Origin: an uncultured Syntrophobacterales bacterium
GTDB lineage: Bacteria > Desulfobacterota > Syntrophia > Syntrophales > UBA5619
Assembly: GCA_903903205.1 (NCBI GenBank)
Contig: CAIUXU010000030.1
Location: 1-13,026, forward strand
Direction: 5' to 3'
DNA length: 13,026 nucleotides
Numbering within the stretch: the first letter of the stretch is position 1; each line of letters starts with the position of its first letter. Below the pieces are notes generated by a model, which did not search any database, was not told where the DNA came from, and saw nothing but the letters and a program-made list of their open reading frames with translations. Of the stretch, positions 6,653 through 13,026 are shown piece by piece. The translations under genes and the position numbers were made by a program.

Positions 6653-7095
6653 TGAGCAAGGTTAAGATATTTACGATCGGCTTCACCAAGAAAACGGCGG
6701 AGGAGTTCTTTACCCGTTTGATCCGGGCCGGCGTCAAGCGGGTAATCGACATCCGCCTCAACAACGTCTCCCAACTGGCCGGTTTCGCCAAGCGGGATGA
6801 TCTCCGCTATTTCCTCCGGACAATCGGCGGGATCGAATATCATCATCGACCCGATCTGGCGCCGACGCAGCAGATCCTGGACGCCTTCAAGAAGAACAAG
6901 GGAAGCTGGCCGGTTTACGAGAGGGATTTTTTGGCATTGCTTGCCGCGAGAGGGATCGAAAAGGAAATAGCCCCGGAACTGCTGAATGATTCATGCCTCC
7001 TGTGCAGCGAGGAAAAGCCCGCGCAATGCCATCGAAGGCTTGTGGCTGAATATTTGCGTTCAAAATGGGGCAATGTGGAAATTTTACACCTTTGA
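6652..7095 (+). CDS. DUF488 family protein (DUF488-2, short form)
   Basis: A 147-residue member of the same family but a different subgroup from its upstream neighbour. It begins KIFTIGFTKKTAEEFF. VIDIRLNNVSQLAGFAKRDDL (31–51) replaces the CDVRSSPYSRY segment. The catalytic-looking motif is LLCSEEKPAQCHRRLVAEYL (116–135). Having two distinct DUF488 paralogues in one operon suggests a heteromeric complex and not simple redundancy; this is inference. GGGA lies 7 bases upstream of the ATG. From codon 19 to about 20 bases past the stop, the gene is repeated at 12002–12412 with 86% identical residues. The 74 bases after the stop show no convincing terminator before the convergent helicase gene begins. 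Confidence 0.9.
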   Translation: MSKVKIFTIGFTKKTAEEFFTRLIRAGVKRVIDIRLNNVSQLAGFAKRDDLRYFLRTIGGIEYHHRPDLAPTQQILDAFKKNKGSWPVYERDFLALLAARGIEKEIAPELLNDSCLLCSEEKPAQCHRRLVAEYLRSKWGNVEILHL

Positions 7096-7114
7096 ACCTT
7101 CAACGATAATGGGA
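6705..7114 (+). repeat. left copy of a ~410-bp direct repeat (DUF488-2 3' part); partner at 12002–12412
   Basis: The stretch from GTTCTTTACCCG (6705) to ATGGGAA (near 7114) is repeated in the same orientation and without visible indels at 12002–12412. The homology includes the stop codon and about 20 bases of non-coding DNA. Beyond both ends the sequences are unrelated. The two copies flank the whole exonuclease–RecQ–UvrD gene, so recombination between them would delete that gene cleanly. Confidence 0.85.
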
Positions 7115-7169
7115 ATAGTCATAGATAGTTAGATAAACTCTGCCTGAATTGGCCGTATATCTTTAATGG

Positions 7170-10100
7170 CTATGATGATGGTGCAAATACCAACTCCGGC
7201 ACAATCACTTCCCATCTTTCACAATTGACATGATCGCGATATTCAACTTCACAATCCTCCCGACGTCGGATGATAATCGCCACAATGCGCACCTCAATAC
7301 AGATCATATCCGTGATAGGTGTGAAGGCCTGCGAGAGACGACCCACGGTACGCTCTTTTTGATCGAGGAGTTCCCAACGACCCTTCTGCTGTCGCAAGGC
7401 GAGAGGATCATTGGCCGTTAGAGAAGCGATTGCCTGATGCACAGAATGTTTTGGTTTATATCGGCCAGCAAAGCCCAAATCCACTTCCCGCGGGGTGAGT
7501 CGCCAATAGTAGCGCGCCAACTCCCGGGCCGGTGCCGAACAATGGGTTGGCGAACGGTACAGAAAACTCGCATCTTTCGGCAAAGAATCCAGCAGCGTAT
7601 GCACCAGACCGAAATGGGCCAGCGTCAATGTTTTTCTGGCGCGGGTCATGGCCACATAATAAAGCCGCCGAATCGCATCCTTGTCCTCGTTTCGGCCAAC
7701 CCTTTCCCATCCGCCGTCCAGAACAGCCACATGATCGAACTCCAATCCCTTAGCCCGGTGGGCGGTTAACAGCATCAATCCCGTCTGCCGGCGACGTACC
7801 TCTCTGCCCCATTCGGCCAACCATTCTATGAAATGGTCGATCGGCAATTCGGCTTCACGGGTTTCCAATCCATATTCCTCTATGGCTTCCCGCAGCAAGG
7901 CCCACCAAGGACCAGTTGGCTGGCTATCGAGCCAACGCCCGATGGCAGCGGTATCCACCAGCTTGATCTCCCTTGTATGCAGCCATTCGATCAGCCTCTG
8001 GGTTTCACGCAGCCGCCAGAACTGCGGCGTATCTTCATCGGCCATCTGAACAGGAATCCCATTCATCTCACAATAGCTTCGTATCGGGTCCAAAAATTTC
8101 CACTCACGTGCGATCACCGCAGCATTGGCCCAATCCCACCTTGGCGCAAGATGGGATAGTCGCTCCAGTTCGCTCATGACCGCAACCGCCTGGGTCGTGG
8201 TATCGTGGCCCGCCGGAAGGATCTGCACCCGCCCCTGGCCCACCCGATCAAACCCTTGCCAGTCGCCTCCGCCGGGTGCTTTTCGCCGGGCTCGGTCGAT
8301 GCAAATGGGATGTTCGTTTTTCATTCGGCGAGCGGCCGGCTGGATCAGGAGATTGGCGGCAGCAATGATGTGGGCAGACGAGCGATAGTTGTCGGTCAGG
8401 TATAAGGGTTTGGCGGCATAATCGCTCTCGAAGCGACGAATGAATTCAACTGAGGCGCCATCGAAGGCGTAGATATTCTGATCGTCGTCGCCCACCGCAA
8501 AAAGGCTCAGCTTGCCCTCTTCATCCTGCGCTGACCGACCGGCTAAAGCGGAAATGAGCTGGTACTGCTCCGGTCCGATATCCTGATACTCATCCACCAG
8601 AATCCAGCGAAAGCCTGCCAGCAGTCGTTCGCGCTGCTCATCGGCTTCCTCCGGCGGCAGGCCTTCGCCTTTCAAGAGCGCCACTGCTTGCTGCAGGACT
8701 TTCTTGAATGCATCACCGTCCAACCTCTCCGCACGTCCTGCGAAGCTTACGCCGACGAGACGCATGGCGAGTGCGTGACAGGTGAGCACCGTAACGCCCT
8801 TTGCGTCATCACCGATCAACCCGGAAAGACGCCGTCTAATCTCAACCGCTGCGTGGCGGTTATAGGCCAAAGCAAGAATGCCGCGTGCGTTTTCCCTTTT
8901 CACCCGAATGAGATAGGCAATTCGGTGGACAAGGACCCGGGTCTTTCTCGAGCCGGGTCCGGCCAACACCAATATATTCGTTTTCTCGCGATCGTCCGTG
9001 ACAATTCTCTGTTGAACCGTGTTGTTGAGGCTCTCTACGATGCTTCGCCAGGACTCGGGCGTGGTCTGGCGGGCCAACTCCTCCTCACGGTCCGGAAGCC
9101 AGCGGCTGATGAATGTGTCACGTTTCAAGCTGAAGTAGTCCATGGCCAAGTGAAGGGCCTCTGCCATAGCCCGAAGACCCCGCTGCACATACTCGGCCAT
9201 GACGTGGATCTGAAGCATCTGTTGTTCGTAATGGATCTTCAATGGCTCGAAATCGGCCTTAAGAAAGCCTCGCCGATCCTGCTCTAGGCGGATGGTCATT
9301 GCCGGACGGAAAACCGCCAATCCCTTGTTGAGTCGAATCACCTCTTGCTCGTGCAGCCACAAGAGCGACCGATCCATGAGCTTGGACAGGTCCTTTGCCT
9401 CCGCTTTGATGATGAGGTCATATTCAAGAGAGGAAAGTAGTTTGCCTAGGGTTGTTTCCACCCCTACATGCGTAAAAGCAGTCAGTGCCGTGTCGTTGCT
9501 GGCGATACCCAACCGTTCAAGATCATACAGCGCTGATCGTACTTTCTCAGCATTCAACCCTGAAACACCCATCAACTCGTCTGTTGTGATGCCCTCATCC
9601 GCATCGGCCTTCATAAGAGCGTCCACCAATGACAACAACTGACGACGATATATCTCGGTCAAAGGCGCCTTGGTCAGCTTTTCGAGCGCTTCGTCCATCG
9701 TGCCGACGCGAAGGGAGGAGGGAAAGACCTGCACCCGATTTTCCTCCCGGGAAAGCAGGGCGGCCTCTTCCAACCAAGATATGGCAGTACGCACACGGGT
9801 ATCGTCCGTTGCGGAATCCCGCTCGAAGGCCCCATCCACCTCTTCGGCAAGAATCTCGCCGGCCGTGGTTACAACCTCACCACCCAGTTTCTTTTTACGA
9901 TCCAGCCTCCTCAGCGACTTGAGAATCGCCTGAATGTCTCGCCGGTTTAAGCGCGAGTGGGCCGACATGCCGAACTGCCTTTCGACATCATCGGGTGTAT
10001 ACAGAAGCACGCAGCGCGCGGTCATTCGGTCACGTCCGGCGCGACCGGCTTCCTGCATATAGTTTTCCAGTGAACCGGGGATGTCGGCATGGATTACCAG

Positions 10101-11252
10101 ACGCACATCCGATTTATCGATGCCCATGCCAAAGGCATTGGTGGCAACAATCACCCGCAACTCTCCGCGGATGAAGCGCTCCTGTACGCTTTTTTTGGTC
10201 TCCGGTTTCAGTTTCGCGTGAAAGTGCTCCGCCGTCAGCCCTTTCTCCCTCAGAAACATGGCCACGGCCTCAGTCTGTCCGCGAGTGGCGCAATAAACAA
10301 TGGCGCCGCCTTTTGTATCGATTGGCAGATCGGCCAGCAGTACCTCGTGGATATGCGCATATTTTGCACCATGCGTGGTGGGTACGACGACAAACTCCAG
10401 GTTTGTCCGGCGGGAGCCACCATCGATGAGCATGAGGTCAATTGCCACCTTGTCACGGAAGTAACATATGATGTCCGTCACCACATCCGGATTGGCGGTG
10501 GCGGTCAGACACAGGACCGGTGGCACTGCTCCTTCCCTCGCTTTTTCACGGATGAAACGCCCCACATAGTGGTAATCGGGACGGAAATCATGACCCCATT
10601 TGGAAATACAGTGCGCCTCGTCCAGCAGCCAAGCACCGATCTCCCGTTGCGCCAGCACCTTGCGCAAGGCACGATTGCGCAACTGTTCCGGCGATACAAT
10701 GAGGATCCCCACGTCGCCCAGCCGTACACGATCCAGTGCATTGGCGCGTTCGGGCATGGAAAGCAGACCATTGATCGCCGTGCAGGAAGTAATCCCCCGA
10801 GCTTCAAGCCCAGCGATCTGATCTGCCATTAAGGCCACCAGTGGAGAGATCACCACGGTCAGTGCACCGATCTTGTCGTAACGGGAGAGTGCCGGGATTT
10901 GATAACACAGAGATTTCCCAGAGCCGGTCGGCAGTATCCCCAGCAGATGCTCGCCGCGCATGGCCGCTTCGACGATGGTCTGCTGCAGGGGACGGCCATC
11001 TGCATCTGCAGGTTCGGGAAGAAAATCGGCAAAGTCGAACCAATGGGTAAGCTCTTTTCGCGCGTCGTGCCGCTCACGGCACCAAGTGCAGTCAGGATCA
11101 TCGCAGGCGGTATCCCGCAAGCTTCGAACCAGGTTGCCAGCCTCGGGAAACTGGTGACGCACCCATGGTGGCATTACAGAATTGCCCCCTGCCACCGAGA
11201 GCCAAGCCAGGGCATAGGCCAATCCCCAGCTTTTCCCCGTCGTGTTGCCCAA
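7170..11252 (-). CDS. RecQ–UvrD double helicase, main reading frame of a split exonuclease–RecQ–UvrD gene
   Basis: A 1360-residue frame with two motors. The first ~80 residues contain PPWVRHQFPEAG and a small Cys cluster (C50, C55, C58, H62). The RecQ motor follows with GILPTGSGKS (105–114), DEAHCISKWGHDFRP (211–225) and EAGRAGRDR (401–409), then a winged-helix-rich middle. The UvrD motor starts near 740 with LAGPGSRKT (763–771), LVDEYQD (885–891), VGDDDQNIYAFDGAS (920–934), LTAHRAKGLEFDHV (1162–1175) and YYVAMTRARKT (1198–1208). The UvrD Walker A has Arg769 where the invariant Gly precedes Lys, which probably weakens or kills that motor. The ATG at 11252 is unlikely to be the true start. Clear family-like coding (ENEACGAIEKLLKDQAC) extends upstream in this frame to about 11357, where it should join the exonuclease frame. 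The gene converges on DUF488-2. Confidence 0.85.
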   Translation of the reverse strand: MGNTTGKSWGLAYALAWLSVAGGNSVMPPWVRHQFPEAGNLVRSLRDTACDDPDCTWCRERHDARKELTHWFDFADFLPEPADADGRPLQQTIVEAAMRGEHLLGILPTGSGKSLCYQIPALSRYDKIGALTVVISPLVALMADQIAGLEARGITSCTAINGLLSMPERANALDRVRLGDVGILIVSPEQLRNRALRKVLAQREIGAWLLDEAHCISKWGHDFRPDYHYVGRFIREKAREGAVPPVLCLTATANPDVVTDIICYFRDKVAIDLMLIDGGSRRTNLEFVVVPTTHGAKYAHIHEVLLADLPIDTKGGAIVYCATRGQTEAVAMFLREKGLTAEHFHAKLKPETKKSVQERFIRGELRVIVATNAFGMGIDKSDVRLVIHADIPGSLENYMQEAGRAGRDRMTARCVLLYTPDDVERQFGMSAHSRLNRRDIQAILKSLRRLDRKKKLGGEVVTTAGEILAEEVDGAFERDSATDDTRVRTAISWLEEAALLSREENRVQVFPSSLRVGTMDEALEKLTKAPLTEIYRRQLLSLVDALMKADADEGITTDELMGVSGLNAEKVRSALYDLERLGIASNDTALTAFTHVGVETTLGKLLSSLEYDLIIKAEAKDLSKLMDRSLLWLHEQEVIRLNKGLAVFRPAMTIRLEQDRRGFLKADFEPLKIHYEQQMLQIHVMAEYVQRGLRAMAEALHLAMDYFSLKRDTFISRWLPDREEELARQTTPESWRSIVESLNNTVQQRIVTDDREKTNILVLAGPGSRKTRVLVHRIAYLIRVKRENARGILALAYNRHAAVEIRRRLSGLIGDDAKGVTVLTCHALAMRLVGVSFAGRAERLDGDAFKKVLQQAVALLKGEGLPPEEADEQRERLLAGFRWILVDEYQDIGPEQYQLISALAGRSAQDEEGKLSLFAVGDDDQNIYAFDGASVEFIRRFESDYAAKPLYLTDNYRSSAHIIAAANLLIQPAARRMKNEHPICIDRARRKAPGGGDWQGFDRVGQGRVQILPAGHDTTTQAVAVMSELERLSHLAPRWDWANAAVIAREWKFLDPIRSYCEMNGIPVQMADEDTPQFWRLRETQRLIEWLHTREIKLVDTAAIGRWLDSQPTGPWWALLREAIEEYGLETREAELPIDHFIEWLAEWGREVRRRQTGLMLLTAHRAKGLEFDHVAVLDGGWERVGRNEDKDAIRRLYYVAMTRARKTLTLAHFGLVHTLLDSLPKDASFLYRSPTHCSAPARELARYYWRLTPREVDLGFAGRYKPKHSVHQAIASLTANDPLALRQQKGRWELLDQKERTVGRLSQAFTPITDMICIEVRIVAIIIRRREDCEVEYRDHVNCERWEVIVPELVFAPSS

Positions 11253-11899
11253 AATTTCCCGGCATTGGGTTGCGCAGGCTTGGTCCTTAAGCAGTTTCTC
11301 GATCGCTCCGCAGGCTTCGTTCTCTGAGGGACGTGACGTGGTTCGCAGTGCCGTGAAAGGGCATCAAAGCCCGCTTCGGAACCATCCATAGTGGTCAACC
11401 AGTGCCACGCGAGGAGGAGTTCTGGCGCTGCCTCATTGACCAATCTGAATGCTTTGCACTGATCGTTGAGAACATCCAAAACCAACCGAGCATCCAACTC
11501 TGGGTTATTCACTTGACCAAGCGTTAGTTGGGCATCCTGATAATGTTTGACGAGGTGGTGATAGGGGTTGCGGGGAAAAGCCAACGGGTTCAAACGCAGT
11601 GTATCCACCATGGGCAGCCTGAGCAGACGCATATCAGGCCGTGCCGCAGCCAGATGAGGGGCATCGAAAGCGATCAGATTGTGGCCCAGCAGAAATGCCA
11701 AGTCTCCGCCGAAATCGTCAAGCTTGCCCAGGGCCTCTGCGAGATTGCCCTTCCGAAAAATGAAGGATTGTCCGGTATCACCTCGTATGGCAGCGAAAAG
11801 ATGAATTTGCGAGTCACGGAAGCGTACTTCGAGATCAACGGACAGACATCGGAGGGGAAATAATTCAACATCAAGTGATCCTTTTATCGAATCAATCAT
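11174..11899 (-). CDS. DnaQ-like 3'-5' exonuclease domain, N-terminal half of the split exonuclease–RecQ–UvrD gene
   Basis: A 241-residue frame. Residues 1–180 show an RNase H-like exonuclease: LSVDLEV with D22/E24, GHNLIAFDAPHL (72–83) with Asp79, and NNPELDARLVLDVL (131–144) with Asp136. These give a DEDD-type acidic set. After about residue 182 the frame turns into Arg/Pro-rich nonsense (HCEPRHVPQRTKPAERS). At the same place the next frame becomes family-like and leads into the RecQ–UvrD protein. One missing base in the TTT at 11356–11358 (AAA on the plus strand) would explain this. The ancestral product would be about 1575 residues: exonuclease, RecQ, UvrD. The ATG at 11899 has AGGTGG 8 bases upstream. 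The slip could be a real inactivating mutation, an assembly error or, less likely, a translational frameshift; the heptamer CCCTTTC is out of phase for classic -1 slippage. Confidence 0.8.
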   Translation of the reverse strand: MIDSIKGSLDVELFPLRCLSVDLEVRFRDSQIHLFAAIRGDTGQSFIFRKGNLAEALGKLDDFGGDLAFLLGHNLIAFDAPHLAAARPDMRLLRLPMVDTLRLNPLAFPRNPYHHLVKHYQDAQLTLGQVNNPELDARLVLDVLNDQCKAFRLVNEAAPELLLAWHWLTTMDGSEAGFDALSRHCEPRHVPQRTKPAERSRNCLRTKPAQPNAGKFWATRRGKAGDWPMPWLGSRWQGAIL

Positions 11900-11958
11900 A
11901 GCGTCGAACCACCTGACCAGAAACTATATTTGAATAGAACTACTTCCTCATGCGAGCG

Positions 11959-11985
11959 AATATATAAAAATCCCTATGATGTCAA
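11959..11985 (-). promoter_or_regulatory. candidate promoter of the exonuclease–RecQ–UvrD gene
   Basis: On the minus strand a perfect TTGACA (11985–11980) is followed by TATATT (11964–11959) with a 15-base spacer. Alternatively, TATTCG fits with a 17-base spacer. The spacing of the better -10 is short. The surrounding 100 bases are notably AT-rich, and the exonuclease ATG begins 60 bases downstream. This gene therefore seems to be transcribed independently of the plus-strand operon. Confidence 0.4.
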
Positions 11986-12001
11986 TTAAATAATGGATTC
12001 C

Positions 12002-12392
12002 GTTCTTTACCCGTTTGATCAGGACGAGCGTCAAGCGGGTGATCGACATCCGGCTCAACAACGTTTCCCAACTGGCGGGTTTTACCAAGCGGGATGATCT
12101 CCGCTATTTCCTCCGGACGGTCGGCAGGATCGATTATCACCATCGTCCGGACTTGGCGCCGACGCAGCAGATCCTGGACGCTTTCAAGAAAAGCAAGGGA
12201 AGCTGGTCGGTTTACGAGAGGGACTTTTTGGCATTGCTCTCCGCAAGAGGGACTGAAAGGGAAATAACCCCGGAACTGCTGAATGAGGCATGCCTCTTGT
12301 GCCGCGAGGAAAAGCCCGCGCAATGTCATCGAAGACTCGTTGCCGAATATTTGCGTTCAAAATGGGGCAACGTGGAAATTGTTCACATTTGA
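12002..12392 (+). pseudogene. 5'-truncated second copy of DUF488-2
   Basis: Homology to DUF488-2 starts at its codon 18/19 and continues to the stop (TGA at 12390–12392) and about 20 bases beyond. The first 18 residues, including the conserved FTIGFTKK start, are missing. An in-frame TAA lies just upstream of the junction. From the TTG at 12015 the frame is open for 125 codons. It differs from DUF488-2 at 17 residues, with many more silent changes. The motif LLCREEKPAQCHRR is intact. It looks like the right-hand remnant of a separate, once functional recQ–DUF488–DUF488 module. No ribosome binding site or ATG start is visible, so expression is doubtful. Confidence 0.85.
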
Positions 12393-12447
12393 ACCATCAA
12401 CCACCATGGGAAGATACCTATCTGACTTCTATCCGTTTTTTGTCAAA

Positions 12448-12708
12448 CTACAGCTTTTCCCAGGGAAGCTCGCCGTCTTCATAGGAGCGGGCGAGGAGCT
12501 CTTTTGCCCGTTCCCAGTCGGGGACGGGTACGAGGATTTTCACCTCACCCAAGCCATCAACCGTGATCGCATAGATTGTCCCGGCGGCCTCGTACCGGAG
12601 CTGCGTCGGAATCCCCTCGCTCTCGAGCCGACCCAGGATGATGTTCGCCTGCGTCATCCCGGCGGCCGTGGCGATCACTTCCCAAAGATCCTCGTTTGTT
12701 TCGTTCAT
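12448..12708 (-). CDS. DUF2007 domain protein (putative signal-transducing protein)
   Basis: An 86-residue protein that begins MNETNEDLWEVIATAAGM. The following TQANIILGRLESEGIPTQLRYEA and GLGEVKILVPVPDWERAKELL segments are characteristic of DUF2007, a small alpha/beta domain with a PII-like look. In this family residues after the first strand form a helix that selects a ligand or protein partner; the actual function is unknown. The ATG at 12708 is preferred to the longer upstream frame (to 12837) because the extra 43 residues overlap amrS and are Arg/Pro-rich. It starts 14 bases after the amrS stop and is probably co-transcribed with it. It is part of the host flank. Confidence 0.82.
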   Translation of the reverse strand: MNETNEDLWEVIATAAGMTQANIILGRLESEGIPTQLRYEAAGTIYAITVDGLGEVKILVPVPDWERAKELLARSYEDGELPWEKL

Positions 12709-12722
12709 GATCCCGGTCTCTG

Positions 12723-13026
12723 TCAGAAAATCCCGTCGAGGGTTGTCCCGCAACCGGGGCACGCCGATCCTTTCAGGTCCAGCCGTTCGATGGAGAAGCC
12801 GTGGCGGCCGATGAGAAGCCGGCCGCAGTGGGCGCAAAAGGTGTTTTCACCCCGGTCTCCGGGGACGTTTCCGCTGTAAACGTATTTCAACCCGGCGGAT
12901 CTGCCGATCTCCGCAGCCCGGTGAATCGAAGAGGCCGGTGTCGGCGGCGTCCGGGTCATTTGGTATTGAGGGTGGAAGCGGCTGATATGCCAGGGGGTTT
13001 CTGCTCCGAGGGAGACAAGGAAGGCG
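12723..13026 (-). CDS. amrS: AmrS-like radical SAM protein (AmmeMemoRadiSam system), C-terminal part
   Basis: About 100 C-terminal residues are visible; the rest lies beyond the right edge. Landmarks are ETPWHISRFHPQYQMTRTPP, then SIHRAAEIGRSAGLKYVYSG and NVPG. A terminal zinc-ribbon-like pair follows (CAHC and CPGC flanking LLIGRHGFSIE). This is a close match to the end of the pyruvate-formate-lyase-activating-like radical SAM proteins of the AmmeMemoRadiSam system, where AmrS works with AmrA and AmrB. The radical SAM CxxxCxxC cluster itself is not in the window, and the substrate is unknown. The gene ends with TGA at 12725–12723 and is followed by the DUF2007 gene. It marks the right host border. 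Confidence 0.85.
   Translation of the reverse strand, partial: AFLVSLGAETPWHISRFHPQYQMTRTPPTPASSIHRAAEIGRSAGLKYVYSGNVPGDRGENTFCAHCGRLLIGRHGFSIERLDLKGSACPGCGTTLDGIF

Larger units (their letters stand above)
1305..12001. mobile_element. putative defence-cargo block flanked by relics of its own anchor module
   Basis: This 10.7-kb segment starts where recQ relic C breaks off and ends where the truncated DUF488-2 copy begins. Its interior holds Septu, a complete recQ–DUF488–DUF488 module, and the exonuclease–RecQ–UvrD gene. Outside it lie the 5' end of one recQ and the 3' end of one DUF488-2, as expected if the block replaced the middle of an older module. No integrase, transposase or terminal inverted repeat is visible. 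The block therefore probably moved by homologous recombination through recQ/DUF488 and not by its own enzyme. The borders are read from sequence; the mobility is inferred. Confidence 0.4.

Noticed and set aside
7096..7169. Terminator between the convergent DUF488-2 and helicase genes
   Set aside because: No stable stem followed by a T run is visible on either strand in these 74 bases.
8688..9287. Plus-strand open frames within the UvrD region
   Set aside because: They overlap conserved UvrD motifs on the other strand and have no family-like sequence of their own.
11340..11362. Programmed -1 frameshift joining the exonuclease to RecQ–UvrD
   Set aside because: CCCTTTC is not in the phase needed for classic tandem slippage and no obvious downstream stimulator is seen. 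A single-base deletion or assembly error is simpler, though not excluded by reading alone.
12283..12879. 198-codon plus-strand frame at the right end
   Set aside because: It runs out of frame through the DUF488 remnant and antisense to the DUF2007 and amrS genes, which have clear family sequence.

Overview
The window is bacterial DNA of moderate to high GC with tightly packed genes and overlapping start/stop codons. The flanking genes suggest an anaerobe. At the left edge is the C-terminal tail of a CoxM/XdhB-type FAD-binding subunit. At the right edge are a DUF2007 protein and the C-terminus of an AmrS-like (AmmeMemoRadiSam) radical SAM enzyme. A Desulfobacterota/Syntrophus-like host would fit, but that is a low-confidence inference. 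No phage structural genes, transposase, integrase, tRNA or CRISPR array is visible.

Between these housekeeping flanks lies a defence-type island of about 12 kb, laid out like nested dolls around one repeated anchor module, recQ–DUF488–DUF488. The order from the left is: (1) the FAD-subunit tail, running directly into an internal recQ scrap (133–194); (2) a perfect 18-bp inverted repeat built from GCAAACA heptamers; (3) a recQ 5' relic (283–364); (4) a RelB/ParE-like toxin–antitoxin pair (552–1039); (5) a second recQ 5' relic (1165–1304); (6) a two-gene AAA ATPase + HNH nuclease system of Septu type (ptuA/ptuB, 1468–3422); (7) the only complete recQ (3419–6049), with an unusual C-terminal domain resembling the dual-OB family; (8) two different DUF488 genes (6059–7095); (9) on the minus strand, a very large exonuclease–RecQ–UvrD helicase gene, split by a frameshift (7170–11899); (10) a second copy of the downstream DUF488 gene lacking its 5' end (12002–12392); (11) the host DUF2007 and amrS genes.

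The plus-strand genes from ptuA to the second DUF488 appear to form one transcription unit. There are ATGA overlaps at ptuA/ptuB and ptuB/recQ, a 9-nt gap from recQ to DUF488-1, and a 1-nt overlap between the two DUF488 genes. This suggests that the Septu pair and the RecQ–DUF488 module are expressed together. The exonuclease–RecQ–UvrD gene converges on this operon and has its own candidate promoter.

The most notable pattern is that every visible cargo block sits next to a truncated copy of the anchor module. On the left only the 5' ends of recQ remain, with homology beginning at the start codon. On the right only the 3' part of DUF488-2 remains. The segment 1305–12001 therefore looks as if it replaced the middle of an older, related recQ–DUF488–DUF488 module, carrying its own module plus two cargo systems. 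I propose that recQ/DUF488 serve as recombination anchors for exchanging defence cargo. That is inference from the repeat structure and has not been demonstrated.
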